DNA from: a virus
Length of the DNA stretch: 31,666 bases
Reading direction: 5' to 3' (one strand)
Virus record (IMG/VR): IMGVR_UViG_3300031812_000016
Location: 1 to 31,666 of that record
In this document: positions 6,963 through 14,200 of the stretch, piece by piece
Layout: each line of letters begins with the position of its first letter
Numbering within the stretch: the stretch's first letter is position 1
Position numbers and translations under genes: made by a program
Notes under the pieces: generated by a model
The model's database searches: none
Told to the model about the DNA's origin: nothing
What the model saw: the letters and a program-made list of their open reading frames with translations, nothing else

Positions 6963-7438
6963 TCGTGCTCACGACAAAACAACGTGAAGCGCTGTTGGCT
7001 CTAGCTGAACTTCATCAAGGCCGTATCACGCCCGAGATGGTCGTTGAAGCAGCGCGCGATCCGAACAGCCCGCTTCATACCGCCTTCACTTGGGATGATG
7101 CACAAGCAGCGCACGAGCATCGTCTCGCGCAAGCGCGCGTGCTGTTGCGGCGCGTTCGGGTCGAGATCGAAACAGGTGCGCGGTTGATCCGCGTGCCGTA
7201 TTTCACGCGCGATCCCGAGGCCGCGCCACGCGAGCAGGGGTATTTGACGCTGCCGCGGCTAAGGACGCAGGAGGACGTGGCGCGCGCGGCGCTTGTGGCG
7301 GCGTTCGCGCGTGCGGCGCGTGCGTTGCAGGATGCGCGCGACCTGGCCGAGGCGCTGGGGATTGGCGAGGAGATTGATGCGCTCAGGCGCGACGTGCTGC
7401 GGCTGCGCGACGAGGCGGCTCGTCACACCGTAGCGTGA
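6959..7438 (+). CDS. Hypothetical protein, last gene of the rightward early operon
   Basis: This is a 159-aa protein starting at ATG 6959, overlapping the previous stop (ATGA) although the frame is open further upstream. An N-terminal winged-helix-like segment (LTTKQREALLALAELHQGRI) is followed by FTWDDAQAAHEHRLAQARVL. A beta region RLIRVPYFTRDPEAAPREQG and a long Ala/Arg-rich C-terminal helix complete the protein. The middle motifs look like a conserved phage family that I have seen only as hypothetical. Its stop codon lies inside a perfect 9-base inverted repeat (7418-7443), and the pentamer array begins ten bases later. A DNA-binding role is plausible but unproven. Confidence 0.65.
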   Translation: MIVLTTKQREALLALAELHQGRITPEMVVEAARDPNSPLHTAFTWDDAQAAHEHRLAQARVLLRRVRVEIETGARLIRVPYFTRDPEAAPREQGYLTLPRLRTQEDVARAALVAAFARAARALQDARDLAEALGIGEEIDALRRDVLRLRDEAARHTVA

Positions 7439-7443
7439 CGAGC
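7418..7443 (+). terminator. Perfect hairpin over the last stop codon of the early operon
   Basis: GCTCGTCAC (7418-7426) and GTGACGAGC (7435-7443) are exact complements with an 8-base loop. The TGA stop (7436-7438) lies in the right arm. No T-run follows, so it is not a canonical intrinsic terminator. It may be a Rho-independent-like pause, an RNA-stabilising 3' stem, or a protein site at the edge of the array. The structure is certain; the function is inference. Confidence 0.45.
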
Positions 7444-7447
7444 GTTC

Positions 7448-7975
7448 GGCATGGCGTGGCTCGGCGGGCAGGGCATGGCTGGCGTGGCGCGGCCTGGCGC
7501 GGCGCGGCGAGGCCCGGCGGGGCGCGGCCGGGCGGGGCGTGGCTGGCGCGGCTGGCGAGGCGAAGCGGGGCATGGCGAGGCAGGGCTGGCTCGGCTGGGC
7601 GCGGCGCGGCATGGCGCGGCATGGCGCGGCGCGGCCGGGCAAGGCATGGCTGGCGAGGCGAGGCGGGGCATGGCGAGGCGCGGCTTGGCTGGGCTTGGCG
7701 AGGCATGGCTGGCGCGGCATGGCGCGGCGCGGCCGGGCGCGGCGAGGCCTGGCGAGGCGGGGCTGGCGTGGCGCGGCCTGGCGCGGCGCGGCGAGGCCCG
7801 GCAAGGCGCGGCCGGGGGTGGCATGGCGTGGCTGGCGTGGCTGGGCGGGTCGGGGTCGGGCACGGCCGGGCGAGGCACGGCTCGGCCTGGCGCGGCTAGG
7901 CTGGGCCTGGCGAGGCGAGGCATGGCGGGGCGTGGCGCGCGGGGCTGGCGCGGCACGGCCGGGCATGGCCCGGCG
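7448..7975 (+). repeat. Degenerate GGC-pentamer tandem array (about 100 units)
   Basis: This is an almost unbroken run in which GGC recurs every five bases, the two following bases varying (GC, GA, AT, GT, CT, CG, GG and others). About ten units are four bases long, nearly always GGCT. By hand I count roughly 100 units in ~528 bp. GGC is on the plus strand throughout, so this strand is extremely G-rich. Stops are nearly absent in all frames simply because of composition. Long Ala/Gly/Arg and Pro/Ala/Arg frames on both strands therefore have no support as proteins. GG runs three bases apart could form two-tetrad G-quadruplexes. Rightward transcription would favour R-loops. The role is unknown; possibilities include a replication or partition site, a transcription barrier, or a protein-loading array. 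Confidence 0.9.
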
Positions 7976-7978
7976 AAA

Positions 7979-7998
7979 AATCGCGCGCATGCGCGATT
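7979..7998 (-). terminator. Hairpin with T-run, likely end of the leftward late operon
   Basis: AATCGCGC (7979-7986) and GCGCGATT (7991-7998) pair perfectly around GCAT. Read on the minus strand the stem is followed by a run of T, the form of an intrinsic terminator for leftward transcripts coming from the lysis genes. It lies 21 bases upstream of the plus-strand -10 box, so it could also act as an operator for that promoter. Confidence 0.55.
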
Positions 7999-8003
7999 CC
8001 CTA

Positions 8004-8032
8004 TTGACTAGGCGGCCCGATGGGCCTATGGT
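8004..8032 (+). promoter_or_regulatory. Promoter of the 61-aa/HTH gene pair with operator-like palindrome
   Basis: TTGACT (8004-8009), a 17-base spacer and TATGGT (8027-8032) make a good sigma70-type promoter. The spacer contains GGCCC-GAT-GGGCC (8014-8026), a perfect 5-base inverted repeat. It is ideally placed for repression, possibly by the HTH protein encoded by the second gene. It is the clearest promoter in the window. Confidence 0.65.
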
Positions 8033-8081
8033 GCGCTCACCGGCGAGGGCAATCCAGCCCGCCCGGCGAGGAGAACAGCAG

Positions 8082-8267
8082 ATGCGCCTTTTCACCGTCC
8101 AGGCATGCGCCACCACCGGCCAGTGGATCGAGGGCACCCTGACCGAGATCGGTACGATCGACAAAGCGGAGCACCTAAGCAAGACCGACACGGCCGACGT
8201 GCATTACGACACTTTCGAGCACAATGGCGAGACGTGCGCGGTGGAAGTGCATTGGGTCTACGAGTGA
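8082..8267 (+). CDS. Small hypothetical protein
   Basis: This is a 61-aa protein with ATG 8082 preceded by GGAGAACAGCAG. It has its own promoter ~50 bases upstream. The sequence alternates short strands (MRLFTVQACATTGQWIEGTL) with an acidic C-terminal half (DVHYDTFEHNGETCAVEVHW), suggesting a small beta-rich fold. Two cysteines are present. The stop overlaps the GTG start of the HTH gene (GTGA), so the two are co-translated. I do not recognise the family. Together with the following DNA-binding protein it could form a toxin-antitoxin-like or regulatory pair, but no toxin motif is visible. Confidence 0.7.
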   Translation: MRLFTVQACATTGQWIEGTLTEIGTIDKAEHLSKTDTADVHYDTFEHNGETCAVEVHWVYE

Positions 8268-8470
8268 CCCCCGACGCCTTCCGCGCGGCGCTGGCCGCTC
8301 TGGGATACACCCAGAGCGGCTTTGCTCGAGTGGCCCGCGTGAATCCGCGCACCGTCCGTAAATGGGCGGCTGGCGAGCGCGCCATACCGGGGCCGGTCGT
8401 GGCGCTGCTGGAGCTGCTGGCGGCTCAGAACCTTCCATCTCGCAGCCGATCCGCCGCGCCCTCGCGCTGA
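8264..8470 (+). CDS. XRE/YdaS-type helix-turn-helix protein
   Basis: This is a 68-aa protein starting at GTG 8264, overlapping the previous stop (GTGA). Residues 4-50 form a compact HTH: FRAALAALGYTQSGFARVAR followed by VNPRTVRKWAAGERAIPG. The pattern is that of short phage regulators, in which RTVRKWAAGE is the recognition region. The tail is Ser/Arg-rich. It is probably a transcription factor that binds the palindrome in its own promoter and may set the timing between early and late transcription. Its last 46 bases overlap the end of the spanin-like gene on the opposite strand, so the two 3' ends are antisense to each other. Confidence 0.78.
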   Translation: MTPDAFRAALAALGYTQSGFARVARVNPRTVRKWAAGERAIPGPVVALLELLAAQNLPSRSRSAAPSR

Positions 8471-8649
8471 GCCTCGCGCGCGGCAGCCTCGCCACGCTGC
8501 CGCGCCTCTTCGCCGCGCCGCGCGGCCTCCGCCGTCATCGCGTCGCGCCCAGCGCGCTGCCCTCGCAGGAACGCCGCGCCGATCACCGCCACCGCCGCCG
8601 CCACCGCCGCGACGTAGCCCCACACCCGCGAGAGAAGCCCGCTGATCAT
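8425..8649 (-). CDS. Spanin-like small membrane protein (Rz-type candidate)
   Basis: This is a 74-aa protein starting at ATG 8647-8649, overlapping the endolysin stop (ATGA). An N-terminal membrane helix (VWGYVAAVAAAVAVIGAAFL) is followed by a highly charged Arg/Glu/Ala helix suited to a periplasmic coiled coil (EAARRGEEARQRGEAAAREA). That is the layout of an inner-membrane spanin (Rz), the protein that helps breach the outer membrane at lysis. It is shorter than lambda Rz, and I find no nested lipoprotein (Rz1) frame with a lipobox. It is the last gene of the late operon. A holin-like role is the main alternative. Confidence 0.6.
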   Translation of the reverse strand: MISGLLSRVWGYVAAVAAAVAVIGAAFLRGQRAGRDAMTAEAARRGEEARQRGEAAAREAQREGAADRLRDGRF

Positions 8650-9386
8650 ATCCGCCTGCTCCTCAGCCAAGACGCAGCGAGCCACCCCGCCGCGACCACC
8701 ACGATCAGGCCCGCCACGATGAGCGCCACAGCGACAGTCGGATGCAGCCCGCCGAAGGCAGAGACGAGCGGCGGCACACCAGCAGCGAGCGGCGCAACAA
8801 CCGTTGTCACCTGCGTTGCCACCTGGACGGTATCCGTGCCCTGCACCTCGCGGATCGTCAGCGGCGACGCTGCCACGCGCGCCTTCGCCGCCTCCTCGAT
8901 CGCCGCTATGCGCCGGAGCCATCCGCGCCCAAAGACCTCAAACGTCCGGAGCGTCCGCAGAAACGCGCGCCGACGCTCGCACAGGTTCGAGATGACCATG
9001 CTCGGATCCTGCTCACGCACCGCCGCAAGCGTCACGCGCCCAATCGCGCCGTCCTGCGGCACGCCGACCACCGCTTGTAGCTCTCGCGCCGCGTGCCGCA
9101 CGCCGCTGTTAACCGCGTAGTCGAACACCGCCAGGTCAACGCCCGGCGGCAGCTCATCGCCTCGGATCGGGTTCCAATAGCGCGCAAGGTAAATCTCGCG
9201 CGCCTCGGCTTCCGTCAGCGCGCGCACGTCATCCGCCGTTAGAGTCTCGTCGTCGCGCCACCCGCGTAGCGTGCGCAGCGTGATGCCGTATTTCGTCGGG
9301 CCGCCGCGATCGCTCGGATGATCGATGAAGCCGCCTTCGTGCCGAAGCACGATCGCCACACACTCGGAGAATCGCCGATTGCTCAT
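8646..9386 (-). CDS. Endolysin, GH108 muramidase with C-terminal membrane anchor
   Basis: This is a 246-aa protein. The start at 9386 is chosen for the GGGAG ribosome site eight bases upstream. Residues 1-160 match the glycoside hydrolase 108 family: the catalytic glutamate is E17 in VLRHEGGFIDHPSDRGGPTK, and YGIT follows. A peptidoglycan-binding-3-like segment includes DLAVFDYAVNSG and VGVPQDGAIGRVTL. The enzyme cleaves the glycan strands of peptidoglycan. Residues ~213-240 form a strongly hydrophobic helix (ALIVAGLIVVVAAGWLAASW) with a basic end. This suggests a membrane-anchored lysozyme that may not need a classical signal peptide at the N-terminus. It lies between small membrane proteins in the lysis cassette. 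Confidence 0.88.
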   Translation of the reverse strand: MSNRRFSECVAIVLRHEGGFIDHPSDRGGPTKYGITLRTLRGWRDDETLTADDVRALTEAEAREIYLARYWNPIRGDELPPGVDLAVFDYAVNSGVRHAARELQAVVGVPQDGAIGRVTLAAVREQDPSMVISNLCERRRAFLRTLRTFEVFGRGWLRRIAAIEEAAKARVAASPLTIREVQGTDTVQVATQVTTVVAPLAAGVPPLVSAFGGLHPTVAVALIVAGLIVVVAAGWLAASWLRSRRI

Positions 9387-9439
9387 TTTTTGTCTCCCGA
9401 ATCCGGGCCTGTGCGGCAGACCAATGCGAGGGATCGGCG

Positions 9440-9679
9440 TTATAGCCCGATGGCGCGAAGCGCCGCCGGTATAGCCGGCGCGATGTAGGGGGCGCTTGAG
9501 ACGCCGCCCAAGGCGATCACTACCCATAGGCCGATACGGCGCAGGTCATCTCGAAGTCGCGTGATCTCGCTGCGCGCGTCGTCCAGCCGTTTCATGGTTT
9601 CCGCGTGGCGCTGCGCGCAGAGCGCGACATGAACCGCAAGGTCCGTCGCTTCCTGGGGGATCGTCTCAATGCGAACCAT
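9440..9679 (-). CDS. Small membrane protein, XhlA/holin-like
   Basis: This is a 79-aa protein starting at ATG 9677-9679. The N-terminal half is a heptad-like helix (HAETMKRLDDARSEITRLRD) and the C-terminal half is a membrane segment (IGLWVVIALGGVSSAPYIAP). This coiled-coil-then-membrane layout resembles XhlA-type lysis accessory proteins and some holins. Position just before the endolysin gene supports a lysis role. No catalytic motif is present. Alternative: a membrane chaperone for the endolysin. Confidence 0.68.
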   Translation of the reverse strand: MVRIETIPQEATDLAVHVALCAQRHAETMKRLDDARSEITRLRDDLRRIGLWVVIALGGVSSAPYIAPAIPAALRAIGL

Positions 9680-9699
9680 TGGTCAATCCTTCCCGCCGC

Positions 9700-9816
9700 T
9701 CATGTAAGCCCCCACACGACCAGCGCCGCCGCCGCCTGTATCAGCAGCGCCAGCCCGGCATGCGCAAGCGCGCAGCTTTCAACTGCGAGCGCGCGCCACA
9801 TCAATCTAGGACTCAT
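9700..9816 (-). CDS. Very short membrane peptide in the lysis cassette
   Basis: This is a 38-aa open frame from ATG 9814-9816, which shares one base with the stop of the upstream gene (TGATG), to TGA at 9700-9702. It is dominated by one hydrophobic helix (AHAGLALLIQAAAALVVWGL). It has no strong ribosome site of its own and would rely on coupled translation. Position and hydrophobicity fit a small holin or holin-like peptide, and it fills an otherwise empty 136-base gap. Its reality is uncertain. Confidence 0.45.
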   Translation of the reverse strand: MSPRLMWRALAVESCALAHAGLALLIQAAAALVVWGLT

Positions 9817-10274
9817 CAGTACGTCACAGCCTGCCGGAAAGCCTCGTCGAGCGCCGCATCCAGCGCCGCGCCGTCCAGCTTGAGCAGCGCGCCGGCGAGC
9901 TGGCGCAGCAGGGGATGGCCGCGCTCAAACTCGGTCGCATCTTCCCATTCGATGCGGGCTTCCGTGCGCTGCGGCTCAGGCAGTTTGTCAATCGCCGCCT
10001 CGACCTTGGCGAGCGTGAAGCCGCTGCGCACAAGCCACAGCCGCAGCTGTCGCCGTGTGATGGCAGGCGGCACCGGCTCCGGAGCAGGCGGCGGCGGGAC
10101 GTAGCTGGCCACCGGCCCGAACTCTCCCGCGACGGCGGCGGCGAACAGCTCTCGCCCCATCGGCTCGGGATCATCTGGTGCCGCGGTGAACGGCACCCAC
10201 CCAAGATGCGGGTGATCTATCTCGCCGTCGATGCCGCCGAGTGCGTTGAAGCGCGGATTGCGGAACTTCATCAT
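9816..10274 (-). CDS. Tail fibre assembly-like protein
   Basis: This is a 152-aa protein starting at ATG 10272-10274, overlapping the fibre gene stop (ATGA); a second ATG follows at once. The N-terminus (FNALGGIDGEIDHPHLGWVP, then FTAAPDDPEPMGRELF) is typical of short proteins encoded after tail fibres in alphaproteobacterial phages. A Pro-rich linker follows (YVPPPPAPEPVPPAITRRQL), then a helical C-terminal region. Such proteins are regarded as fibre chaperones or fibre-attached components. The assignment comes from position and sequence character rather than a diagnostic motif. Confidence 0.65.
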   Translation of the reverse strand: MMKFRNPRFNALGGIDGEIDHPHLGWVPFTAAPDDPEPMGRELFAAAVAGEFGPVASYVPPPPAPEPVPPAITRRQLRLWLVRSGFTLAKVEAAIDKLPEPQRTEARIEWEDATEFERGHPLLRQLAGALLKLDGAALDAALDEAFRQAVTY

Positions 10275-11290
10275 GCGATCCTCAGCCAGAGGGAGGTCTT
10301 GTGTGGGGTGTTATTGCCGGTATAGCCGGATGTTCCGAGCCGCCAGCCCAGCGACCCCATGAGCCGCCAGGTGCCGGAGAGCGCGGTGGTGCTGCGTCCC
10401 GCCTCGCCGCCATTGCCGCCGTCGTTGGCATAGCGGAGATCAGAACCGGCGACGGTGTCGCCGGGGTTCAGGCCGCTATCGGTGCTGCACCAAGCCAAAA
10501 CGTAGGTGCCGATTGCGCCGACCGCAGCGCCAGCGGTCGCGGCGAGCACCTGGCCGGTGGTGAGAGCGGCGGCGATCGCGCTGTCGACGTAGCCCTTGGT
10601 GGCCGCATGGTTAGTAGCCGTGGGGGCACCGGGCAGCGTCAGAGGCCCGGTCATCGTGTCGCCCGCCTTGGCGACCCGAGCGTTGACCAACGCGTCCACA
10701 TACGCTTTTCGGACAACGTCATTATTGTCGGTTGGATCAATGCTTTGAACGCGCGGCAGAACGCCGCCGCTGAAAGACAAGCGCCCGGTTGCGCGATCCA
10801 CCGAAAACACGTCGCCAATAAAAGTGCCCGAATCGTCGAAGCGACGCAGCCGAAGCGTCGAACCTGTATTCCCGCCCGACTCCGCGTCGTTCATCACTAA
10901 GAAAGCCCACCGCTCCAAGTTATTAGTGCTGAACCGCAAGCCCCTGGTGGTGGCCGTTGACGAATTGAGCCGCAAAACAGCCGCAGACTTGTTGATGACA
11001 AGGTCGCCCGTCATCGTGTCGCCCGTGCGCATCACCGCGCCAGCCGGGGCGACAGTGTTGGCGACCGGATTGATCGTTGCGACCAGGATGTCATCCACGC
11101 CGTCGTAGAGCTTCAGCTCCCATTGCGTGCCGGAGACTTCGCGCACCCACAGCATGCCGCCCTGGGCATACGTTGGCCGACTCGCGCCGCGATGCAGCGT
11201 GTGCAGTGCATCGCGCCAATTCCGCAGCGTCGCATTGAGCTGCGCGCCGCTGAATGGCGATTGCGGATTGCCGTAATCATGCTGCGCCAT
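10271..11290 (-). CDS. Tail fibre / receptor-binding protein
   Basis: This is a 339-aa protein starting at ATG 11288-11290. Two copies of the fibre repeat xxGDTMTGxLxx are visible: VMRTGDTMTGDLVINK near residue 90 and VAKAGDTMTGPLTLPG near 210. The second is followed by TNHAATKGYVDSAIAA, and an earlier copy of the latter motif reads DNNDVVRKAYVDALV. These motifs mark trimeric phage fibre shafts. The N-terminus probably attaches to the J tip complex. The last ~90 residues form a glycine/serine-rich beta tip (DSGLNPGDTVAGSDLRYAND and beyond) likely to touch the host surface. It is placed directly after the gpJ-like gene, as expected for a side or tip fibre. Confidence 0.88.
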   Translation of the reverse strand: MAQHDYGNPQSPFSGAQLNATLRNWRDALHTLHRGASRPTYAQGGMLWVREVSGTQWELKLYDGVDDILVATINPVANTVAPAGAVMRTGDTMTGDLVINKSAAVLRLNSSTATTRGLRFSTNNLERWAFLVMNDAESGGNTGSTLRLRRFDDSGTFIGDVFSVDRATGRLSFSGGVLPRVQSIDPTDNNDVVRKAYVDALVNARVAKAGDTMTGPLTLPGAPTATNHAATKGYVDSAIAAALTTGQVLAATAGAAVGAIGTYVLAWCSTDSGLNPGDTVAGSDLRYANDGGNGGEAGRSTTALSGTWRLMGSLGWRLGTSGYTGNNTPHKTSLWLRIA

Positions 11291-11292
11291 CG

Positions 11293-14200
11293 CTACACCT
11301 GCCTGCCATAGCCGACGGCCACCCAGTCCGCGACACGCGCGACTCCGAGGCCAGCGGCGTTGAAGAATTGCATGCGGAAACCTGCCTTGGACTGGTTTGT
11401 GACGCTCACGTAGTCACCAGAAGCCAGATTGCGTCCTGTCACGACGATGGACGGTACGGCAGCAAATGGAGCGGCGAACGTCACGTCAAGTCCAGAGCTC
11501 GGCACCGACACGGCATCTGCACTCTCGGTGCGGTCTGGCATGTCGATCTCAACCGTCAGCGCCGACACCACGGGACGCGTCGCGCCATTGTCGAGCGATG
11601 CAAGCGTGAGGCGGAACTGAAACGCGCGCGCCGTGTAGTCGCCGACGACAAATGGTTCCCATTCGCTCCACGTTGGGTTGTTGTTTGGGTCGTCCAACGT
11701 CTTGCGCAGCTCGATCGTCGCCGACCATTCGTTCGAATCATCTGCAAATATGTTGCTCACCGCAAACAGATTGGGCCAAGCGAACATGTCATCGCTCGAC
11801 AGCAGGCCTGCTACAGTGATCGCGGCGGACACGCGCGAAACGTAGACCTGCGTCAGATCAGGTGAAGAAAACCGGTAGGTTCCTGACGTATGGCCGGCCG
11901 ATATCACAAGATTGTTGTTCGCAACCGTCGTGTTGGTCTTGATGCCAGTCCACGCCGGATGCTGCGGCAGTGTCGCGACCGCGTTCAGCTCGGCGAGCGG
12001 CTCGGCAAGGTTCACGAATACGGCCGGGTTCGCACTCATTGCGCCCGTCGGCAGCTCGGCGCGGATCAGGAACGAGCCACGCATCAACGGCACTTCCACT
12101 TCGGCCGCCATGACACCGACTGCGATATCCACCGCAGCAGTCCATTTCGCATTGGAGAGCAGCGGCGAGAACCGCACGCGGTAAGTGGCGTAGCCGTGCG
12201 CTCGCACTGGCGACCACATCAGTCGCAGCGTCTCGCCGCGCACTGTGCCGCGCACATTGGTCACATCGTCTGGCGGAGCGTCCAACCCGACGAGCGACGT
12301 CGTCAGCGTCGCCCAAGCGGAGTTGCGTCCCAGCGCATCGGTGGCACGGACGCGGAATGCGGCTGGACCTGGGCGCGTGTCCAGCACGTCGATGCTGCTC
12401 GTCGCAGTCACGCCGACCGGTCGCCAACCCGGATCGTCGGCGAGCTGCGCTTCCACCTGGTAGGTCTGCACACGCGGATCAGGCGACAGCTGCCACGACA
12501 CATTCGCGACCGACGTGGCTGCGCCGCCGACCAGCACGATAGACTCACTCACCGTCACATCAGACGGCGGCTGCACAGGGCCGGTCGGGAAAGCGGTGAA
12601 TCCGGGTGGCGTCGCAGAGAGGCCCTGTTCGATCCGAGCGTATTTCGTCGGATCGTGCAGCAGCGCAGTAATCTCGTAGATCGACGGCTCTACCTCGGCG
12701 ACCGAGACAACGCGGAATTGCCTTGGGGCGACCGCATTGGACGCCAAAAGCCACACCGCGTTCGGCACGGGCAATGACGGCAACGCGCTTGCGAGCGACA
12801 ACGTGGTGTGCGTTCCAGCGCCTGTCGTCACGGGGCGCTGCGCCACGGTCCCATCAGGCAGCGTGACGCGCAGCGCGTAGGACTGCCCAGGCTCGAGCGT
12901 CACGGGCGCATCCAGCGTCACCGTGGTAGTCGTGGCTGTTGCGATGCGGCCACCGTAACGCACACCCGCCAGCCATTGATCCGCCACTGCGATCACGTCG
13001 CCGGGACGCAGGTCAGCGTGATCGAGCGCCGCGCGATAGGTGACGGTTGTCGTGGCGGTCGCCTCGGTGTCGAGCACCCATCGACCAAGCCGCCGCGCCA
13101 GGCCGCGCGAGGTTACGCCGAGCGCCGCGATCTCGATAGGCCGCGATCCCCAACGCGCTAGTGCTTGCTGATCCTCCACCAGCTCGATGGTGGGCCGATA
13201 ACCAATCTCTGGATCATTCCACGTCACCTGCGCGACGGTGTGACGCGATGACAATGCCGTTCCTGAATAGCTGAACACGCCTTCAACGACATTGGCATTC
13301 GTGACGAGCTTCACCGGCTCAGCAGGCGAATCCTGCGTCGCGGTGATCAATCCCGCGCCCCAATGGACCATACCTCGGAATGCCGCAGCGATGGACTGCA
13401 CCGCCTCCCAAGCTTCGCGCGCGTCGTTGATCACGCCATTGAACGTGTAGCGCGGCTGCTGGCCACCAGCACCGTCCGGCACCATCTCGTCGCAGTACTG
13501 CGCAATCGTGTAGAGCGCCCACTTGTCGACCGCTGTGGCCGGGATGCTTGAGCCGAGACCGTATCGGTCGTTGGTCAGCAGGTCGTAGAACACCCAAGCA
13601 GGATTGTCGGTCCATGCGATCTGGAACGTGCCGTCCCACAGCCCTGCGTAGGTGCGCGTCTGCGGATTGTAGTTCGACGGCACCTTGATCTTCAGGCCGC
13701 GCACGTCGTAGCTGCGCGTCGGTAGACGCGATCCGAACACCTCGGCATCGACTGCCAGCCCGATATAGGCGCTGTCTGAGTAAGCGATCTGCCAATCGCG
13801 CAGCTCAGTGTAGCTGCTCCACCACGTCTCGTTCTGAAGTAGCGCATTGCTGTCGTTGTCGGCAGTGAGCCGTCGCACGCGCACCTGCCACGGGCCGGGC
13901 TGCGGCAGACGCACGCGGTAGGCTCGCTCATAAGGCGCAGTGCATTTGCCCGAGATCGTGTCGCTGACGGCCTCGACCCACGGATCGGTGTCGCGCTTGA
14001 TGTCAATCGCGATTGCCACGCTCGTGCCGACCATGTCGCCGGTCGATGAGTTGGTCAGGACCAGTGCAGGCACGCGAATCTTCACTCGCAGCGCGCTAAT
14101 GTCGCTAGTGGTGATGGTGCGGACCACCGGCGTATCATTCCGCACGCGCTGCGCGACCGCCACTTCCGTCTCGGCGAAAGCGAATCCAGGGAGCGCATGC

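Noticed and set aside
7448-7975. CRISPR-like array
   Set aside because: There is no conserved repeat of 24-37 bases and no spacers; the unit is five bases with two free positions.
7259-8267. Long Ala/Gly/Arg-rich (plus) and Pro/Ala/Arg-rich (minus) open frames across the pentamer array
   Set aside because: They exist in several frames on both strands because GGC-rich DNA lacks stop codons; they have no ribosome sites at sensible starts and only mirror the 5-base repeat.
8425-8649. Nested Rz1-type lipoprotein in the spanin-like gene
   Set aside because: No frame inside or just after the gene shows a signal peptide with a lipobox cysteine.
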